Positions 59,125 to 64,000 of a stretch of 64,000 nt of DNA are shown one piece after another (the first letter of the stretch is position 1; every line of letters begins with the position of its first letter). Made by a program: the position numbers and the translations under genes. The stretch is from positions 48,610,645 through 48,674,644 of the forward strand of contig CM033393.1 in NCBI GenBank assembly GCA_019426215.1, in the 5' to 3' direction. A model generated the notes under the pieces. That model made no database searches. It was not told where the DNA came from and saw only the letters and a list, made by a program, of their open reading frames with translations. Source of the DNA: Buddleja alternifolia (lineage: Eukaryota; Streptophyta; Magnoliopsida; Lamiales; Scrophulariaceae).

Positions 59125-59200
59125 CTGCGCAATCGGGAGAATTGGAATTGGTAAACGCGAGATTGAAGTCAAATTGAAAACCCTAGAAATAAATTTGTGT
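59125..59200 (-). other. Probable 5' untranslated exon of the hnRNP gene
   Basis: On the minus strand, CCCGATTGCGCAG|GTATGTA gives a good donor at 59125/59124. No useful ATG opens from it. It can splice to the acceptor TTACAG just before the ATG at 58774. A 20-base optional exon with GT-AG ends lies at 58858-58877. Confidence 0.5.
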
Positions 59201-59343
59201 TATTGGTTTGGGGATTTTGTGAGATTTAAGTTGGCTAATTACATTGATCGATCAAATGACCAAATTGACCTTTTGAATTCACATCTTTTTATAACGTCGA
59301 AGTGCAAGGAAAACAAACTGTCAATGATTGATTGGCTTTGATA

Positions 59344-62235
59344 GGGTCAAGATCTAATATATACCTCTCTTAGATAAGATATAAGACCTAATATATACTA
59401 TTGGATCAATTAAATCCAACAGTCCACTTTAAGTACTGAAACACGCGGGAAACACACATTAAAATTGACTTAGGGGTAAACTGGTAAAATACACTCCATT
59501 ATACAATAAAATCAATTCCTAAATTCCCTCCATGATCTTCCCTGAAATCTCTCCCATTTTTAAACCCACGATCAATTACCTGTCACCCACGATTTTAATC
59601 GCATTAAATTCGTCAATTATATCCAAAATCTAACTCCATATTTCGATCACCCAAGTTTTGAACCCTGTAGTTTCTCTCCCAGTACGATTTTTTGAAGGCA
59701 CACAATGAGGTCAAAAAATCTCTCAAAAACAGCAGGTAACACTTGAAACTACTATTTTCAGTTCATCTTCATGAATTCTGGGTGGTAATTTTATGTATTT
59801 TCTTGATTTTGATCTTTTATGTATCAAAACAAATATATTTGGAACACATAACTATGTTTTTGTTGATTTTTTCGTGTAAATAATGAGTCTTTTATTGGTT
59901 TCGAATGCATATATGTGTGAAGAATTGCTGCTATTTTTTTAATTAATATGTGTAATGTTACTGTATAATGTGCTTATCAATACTGTATAATGAATTAAAT
60001 GTTACTGTATAATAGTGTATAATATGTTGTATAATGGGCTATTGTGTTGAAGTTTACTGATATATTTAACATACTGTATGTTGTGTTATATTATACTGTA
60101 TAATAGTGTATAATATGTTGTATAATGGTTTATTGTGCTGAAGTTTACTGATGTATTTTAATATACTGTATATTGTGTTATATTATACTGTATAACGAGT
60201 TATCATATTCTGTATATTGATATAAATTAATGTATAATATATTACATATTTTTGTATATTAATTAACCTACATTGTATAATAAAATTACTTTATTATTTA
60301 TACAATGCAGCAAGCACAAATTACAAAACTCAAAAGATTGAGAGGCCTTTCTATGGAAAAGATCCTGACTTACTAGCTGAACGCATTCAGAGACGACGTC
60401 ATCAGTTGGTCAAAGAAGATGGAAAGGCTCAAGCCCGAAAGAAAAAGTATAGAAAGGGAAAATAAGAGCAACGCTTGATGGATACAAATTATGAATTGAT
60501 GTTAGTATAATGTAAACAATCGATTGGATATATTAGAACGAAGAATAACACTTCATTTTACAGTTTATTGTTTGACTTCTTTAAATTTCAGTGATAGTTT
60601 TTTAATTTATGAGTTCTTGTTACAATGTACCTTTCATTTAGATCATTTGATTCCATACAATTTGTTCATTGCACATAACATGATATTGTACTGCACATTA
60701 AGTGTGCCATTTAGTGTTCATACATAAATTATAATGTGAAATTTTGACTCATGTACATCATATACATAAATATTATACAATAAAGTATACTTCATTATAG
60801 AGTGACTACCACTTTATTATACAGTAAAAAAACAAATGCATTATAAAATGAAACATATTCATTGTATAATATACAACTAACAATACATTATACAGTGAAT
60901 ATGATGTAGAGCAAGAAGTCGATGCTCTTTCAGGTATTCAACTGACTGTGTGGATTGCATTTAATTTCACACTGTATAACTTTATTATATGAACTGTATA
61001 ATGTAATGTAATATAATATACTGTATAATGGTTTACAAACTACTATATCATGACTTATAAGCTACTTTATGATGGTTTAAAATCACTAATTATGCTGTCA
61101 TTAATATCACACTGTATAAAGATGTTGTATAATGGGTTAGATGATATGTATAGGATTTACAAGCCTTAAAAAACTAACAAAATGCAATTTTGAAGTTCTA
61201 AACGATCTTAGATGGCTAAAATCACGAGACCGCATTGCAAAGCAATGCGTCTTGTTCAATACGTCGTTTCGCTATGACTGTGCGATTTTTGTATCATTCT
61301 AACACATTGAATTTTTAACCATTATCATTCCGACATAACTTCTTCTTCTTCTGCCATGGCTGTTCTTGAGGAGAAATTATCATCATTATCATTATCAATA
61401 ATGGTTGTCATAGCAATTTATTTAGCTTTCTTCTTCGTTTTATTTATACAACGTCTTATAATCCATTATACAGTATGTTATAACATATTATACAGTATAT
61501 TATAACTCATTATACAGTATGTGTTTATAACATATTAAAAATATTCAATTTTAGAAATCTGTTCATCATAATTCCTTTGCTATCATAATCCAATCTGTTA
61601 ATTCTCAATTCTTCTTCCCACAAACAAATATAGAAACCTGTTCATCCTTTTGCTATTCTTTTATTCTCAAAATCAATCTGAAACTGCAAGGGAATCAAAA
61701 TCAATGATGGCAGGGGGCATTTGTAGTTATTATTTGTCTTCCCTGCATTCTTATTAGGAGCTTCCAAATTCAAATCAATTATTTAAGTAACTTCTTCTTC
61801 TTCTTCTGCCATAGCTGTTCTTGATAAAAAAAAAATCATCATCATCAGTAATGGCTGTCGTAGAATGGAAGAAAAAAACGCAGAATTCGCGATGACGATG
61901 TATTGGCGATTATGATGAATCGATTATATCTTAATGGAATATGAATCTGTGAATTTCTATATCAATTGTGAAATTCTTTCATTTGAAATTGGAAGGATCA
62001 ATTAAAAAAGGAAGATGATTCTGTTACTGCGTAATAAAAGGGATTTGATTTTGATCTGCCTGTTATTTGCATGAGTTTGTTATGACTATTGCCTAAAATG
62101 TCCTTTTCATCATTAAATTATATATTATATCCGAAAAAAGGCTTTAATTGTGGACCTTGGGATCAAATGGTTTAAATGGTCTAAATTGGGTCTTATATCT
62201 TACCTAAGCTATAGAGATGTATTTGATCCATACCC
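59344..62235. mobile_element. 2.9 kb inverted-repeat element with TGTATAAT-rich arms
   Basis: Diverged terminal inverted repeats of about 90 bases: the left starts GGGTCAAGATCTAATATATA and includes AGATAAGATATAAGACCTAAT. The right, read inverted, starts GGGTATGGATCAAATACAT and includes GGTAAGATATAAGACCCAAT. TTTGATA stands at both flanks. The interior has many TGTATAAT/ATTATACA motifs (about 59960-60300, 60770-61150, 61450-61530) and a duplicated CTTCTTCTTCTGCCAT block (61341, 61796). No transposase was found. Superfamily unknown. Confidence 0.65.
59705..60465 (+). CDS. Possible small basic protein in the 59-62 kb element
   Basis: Two exons, 59705-59735 and 60311-60465 (31 + 155 bases), join at GCAG|GTAACA and ACAATGCAG to give 61 residues. 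It begins MRSKNLSKTA, has a middle FYGKDPDLLAERIQRRRHQL, and a strongly basic end (ARKKKYRKGK). The pattern suggests a nuclear or nucleic-acid-binding peptide, but I recognise no family. The intron is full of TGTATAAT repeats. It may be a captured fragment of a host gene; the frame could also be chance, since exon 1 is only 31 bases. Confidence 0.4.
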
Positions 62236-62515
62236 ATGTTTGATATTATGGTATATGTTTTTTAGGAATTTATTGAAAAATGAGTAGTTCAGGATGATGG
62301 TTGTTTGTTGATTATGTTTATATTTTTAGTAAAATACTTCAAATTAAATGGGATGATTTGATGTAAATGAATGATATAATTATTTTGATTATGACCATGT
62401 AAATAAAAATTGTAAAGTAAAAAAAAATAGTTGGACTATGTAATTATTGATTGTGTGTGGACATGTTGAAGGACAGGTATTTTTATTTTATTTTTAAAAG
62501 AAACTATAGATATTA

Positions 62516-64000
62516 TTACTGGTAATCAGCCAAAACAGCTGAAAGCACTTGAGGAGAAAGATTATCGCCCCCCTCAAGTTCGATAGTCGCGAACCTAGCT
62601 AACAAATGAGCGGGCATATTGCTCAAACGTCTAACACAATTAAAAACAACTGAATCGAAAAAAAGAACCATGTCTAAAATGTCATTTAATAAAGGACCTA
62701 GAAGAGAAAGGTCTTGAGCATTTGCTCGGAGCTGAGTTATAAGGCTAAGGCAGTCACCTTGCAACTATATCTTATTCCATCCCCGCTGTCTCGCCATCTG
62801 CAATGCTTCAAGGGCTGCTGTCGGGCTTGTACCAAATATAAGACGATTTTGCCGCCACGCCACACACTGCCCACTCGCATCCCTCCCTATACATCCAACT
62901 CCTGTGGCTTTAGGATTATCGAAAACTGCTCCATCGCAATTCACCTTAATCGTTTTGATCCATTCTAACTAACGGAGGGCATGTCTCGGTAGCCTCTTTG
63001 AACATCGACCTGTAAGATCTTCCTTTTGAGATAATCGCGTCCGGCGAAGAGGAAGACTTGTCCATGATAGTTGAATTTTAATTGTTCCACAGCAGCCAAC
63101 AAATTGTGAGAAAAAACAAATAGTCCTTCTTAACCATTTTTGCATGGCAATGCCTTAGCCAACTCTCCACGTCCGATGACCAGAAGGATATAATCTTCCA
63201 AGGTAAATCCGATAATGCCCAAACCAATCTCACAAAAGAACATGTCAACAACGCATGTTTCATATCTTCCTCTCTTGATCCACAAAACGGGCACGCATCA
63301 TCTCCTATCACTCTCCTCCTTCATAGATTGCTCGCCGTCTGAATCGCATGCCAGCAAGCCTTTCAGCAAAACACTTTGATCTTTGGTGCCACTTTCGCGC
63401 CCCAAATAAATTGCCAAGACCCTTTCACTGAACCCTCCTTTGAATCCGACGCTGAGCTCTTCCCCACCGAGGCCAAATCCCGCGCCACGTGATAAGCATT
63501 TCTAACCGGGAAATATCCATTTTTGGTATAGTGCCAAATTATTTTGTCCTCGTTCCATCGTGAGCCAAAGGGAATAGCCAAAATACTCTCCACATCCTCC
63601 CTCCAAAAATGCTCCTCCAATTGCCGCATGTCTCACCAACCCGTATCTACATCTATCAACTCACTAACCCTCGTCTCATCCGGTAATGTCCTCACAGAAG
63701 TTTGGATCTTAAAACTCCTCAGCCTCGGTATCAATGGATCTTCTCAGACTTGTATACTCTCTTCTGACCCAACTCTCCACCGACACCCCCCTTTAAGCAT
63801 AGGGATAGCTGCCTTGATGCTCCTCCACGAATAGAATGCATTAGACCCTTCGGCAGCTTCCAAAAAATCTGTCTCGAGGTAGTACCATGCCATAAGTAGC
63901 CTGCTAAGGAGACAAGTCGGATTTTGTAGAAGTCTTCATCCCTGTTTTGCCAGCATAGCAATATTAAAATCTTTAAATGCTCTGAAACCGATACCCCCCT
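62516..64000 (-). mobile_element. Degenerate LINE: reverse transcriptase C-terminus, zinc finger and RNase H
   Basis: The minus strand, entering from the right edge, shows the end of a LINE reverse transcriptase (GFRAFKDFNIAMLAKQ; WRSIKAAIPMLKGG). The zf-RVT region follows (IWHYTKNGYF...WGAKVAPKIKVF; CPFCGSREEDMKHALLTC), then an RVT_3 RNase H domain ending near 62516 (SNMPAHLLARFA). Frames change several times and stops interrupt, for instance a TGA where Trp is expected near 63940. Upstream ORF1, endonuclease and most of the RT would lie beyond the window. Inactive relic. Confidence 0.85.

Overview
The window reads as nuclear DNA of a flowering plant, most likely a eudicot. It is AT-rich, its genes are split by GT-AG introns, and long intergenic stretches are filled with LTR retrotransposons, MITEs, hAT- and Mutator-like elements, SINEs and non-LTR fragments. 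The protein families (UGT83A-type glycosyltransferases, a plant dentin-sialophosphoprotein-like family, an At5g39250-type F-box protein, a plant mobile domain, an atypical bHLH) are all plant families. No species can be named from the sequence alone.

Layout: a nuclear tRNA-Ala(UGC) lies at 88-159 on the minus strand. A nine-exon gene for a large Gln/Ser/Asn-rich protein runs 4098-8953 (+). A tandem array of three UGT83A-like glucosyltransferase genes occupies 11.5-21.1 kb (+): copy 1 is a decayed pseudogene, copy 2 is intact (455 aa), and copy 3 has a clean solo LTR in the last codons of exon 1. From 21.6 to 27.2 kb lie a TRIM retroelement, a deleted hAT element, a SINE, a long-TIR element and a small hAT element. 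A small atypical bHLH gene sits at 28466-28768 (-). A 2.3 kb Mutator-like element at 33953-36273 carries a plant-mobile-domain fragment and seven palindromic modules in its arms. Directly after it is a gag-only Copia element at 36682-39224. An F-box gene (44737-45486, +) converges on a gene for a three-RRM hnRNP R/Q-type protein (46297-58774, -, 17 coding exons in my model). A 2.9 kb inverted-repeat element (59344-62235) then carries a possible two-exon ORF for a 61-residue basic protein. A degenerate LINE (-) runs off the right edge.

Functional picture: the host genes are unrelated neighbours, apart from the UGT array, which shows duplication followed by three different fates. The parts most worth a second look are the mobile-domain MULE with its palindromic arms, the solo-LTR-split UGT whose second exon is still open, the 59-62 kb element with its small basic ORF, and the internal repeats of the hnRNP gene. 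Exon models come from splice-site consensus, reading-frame continuity and remembered family alignments. No search was run.
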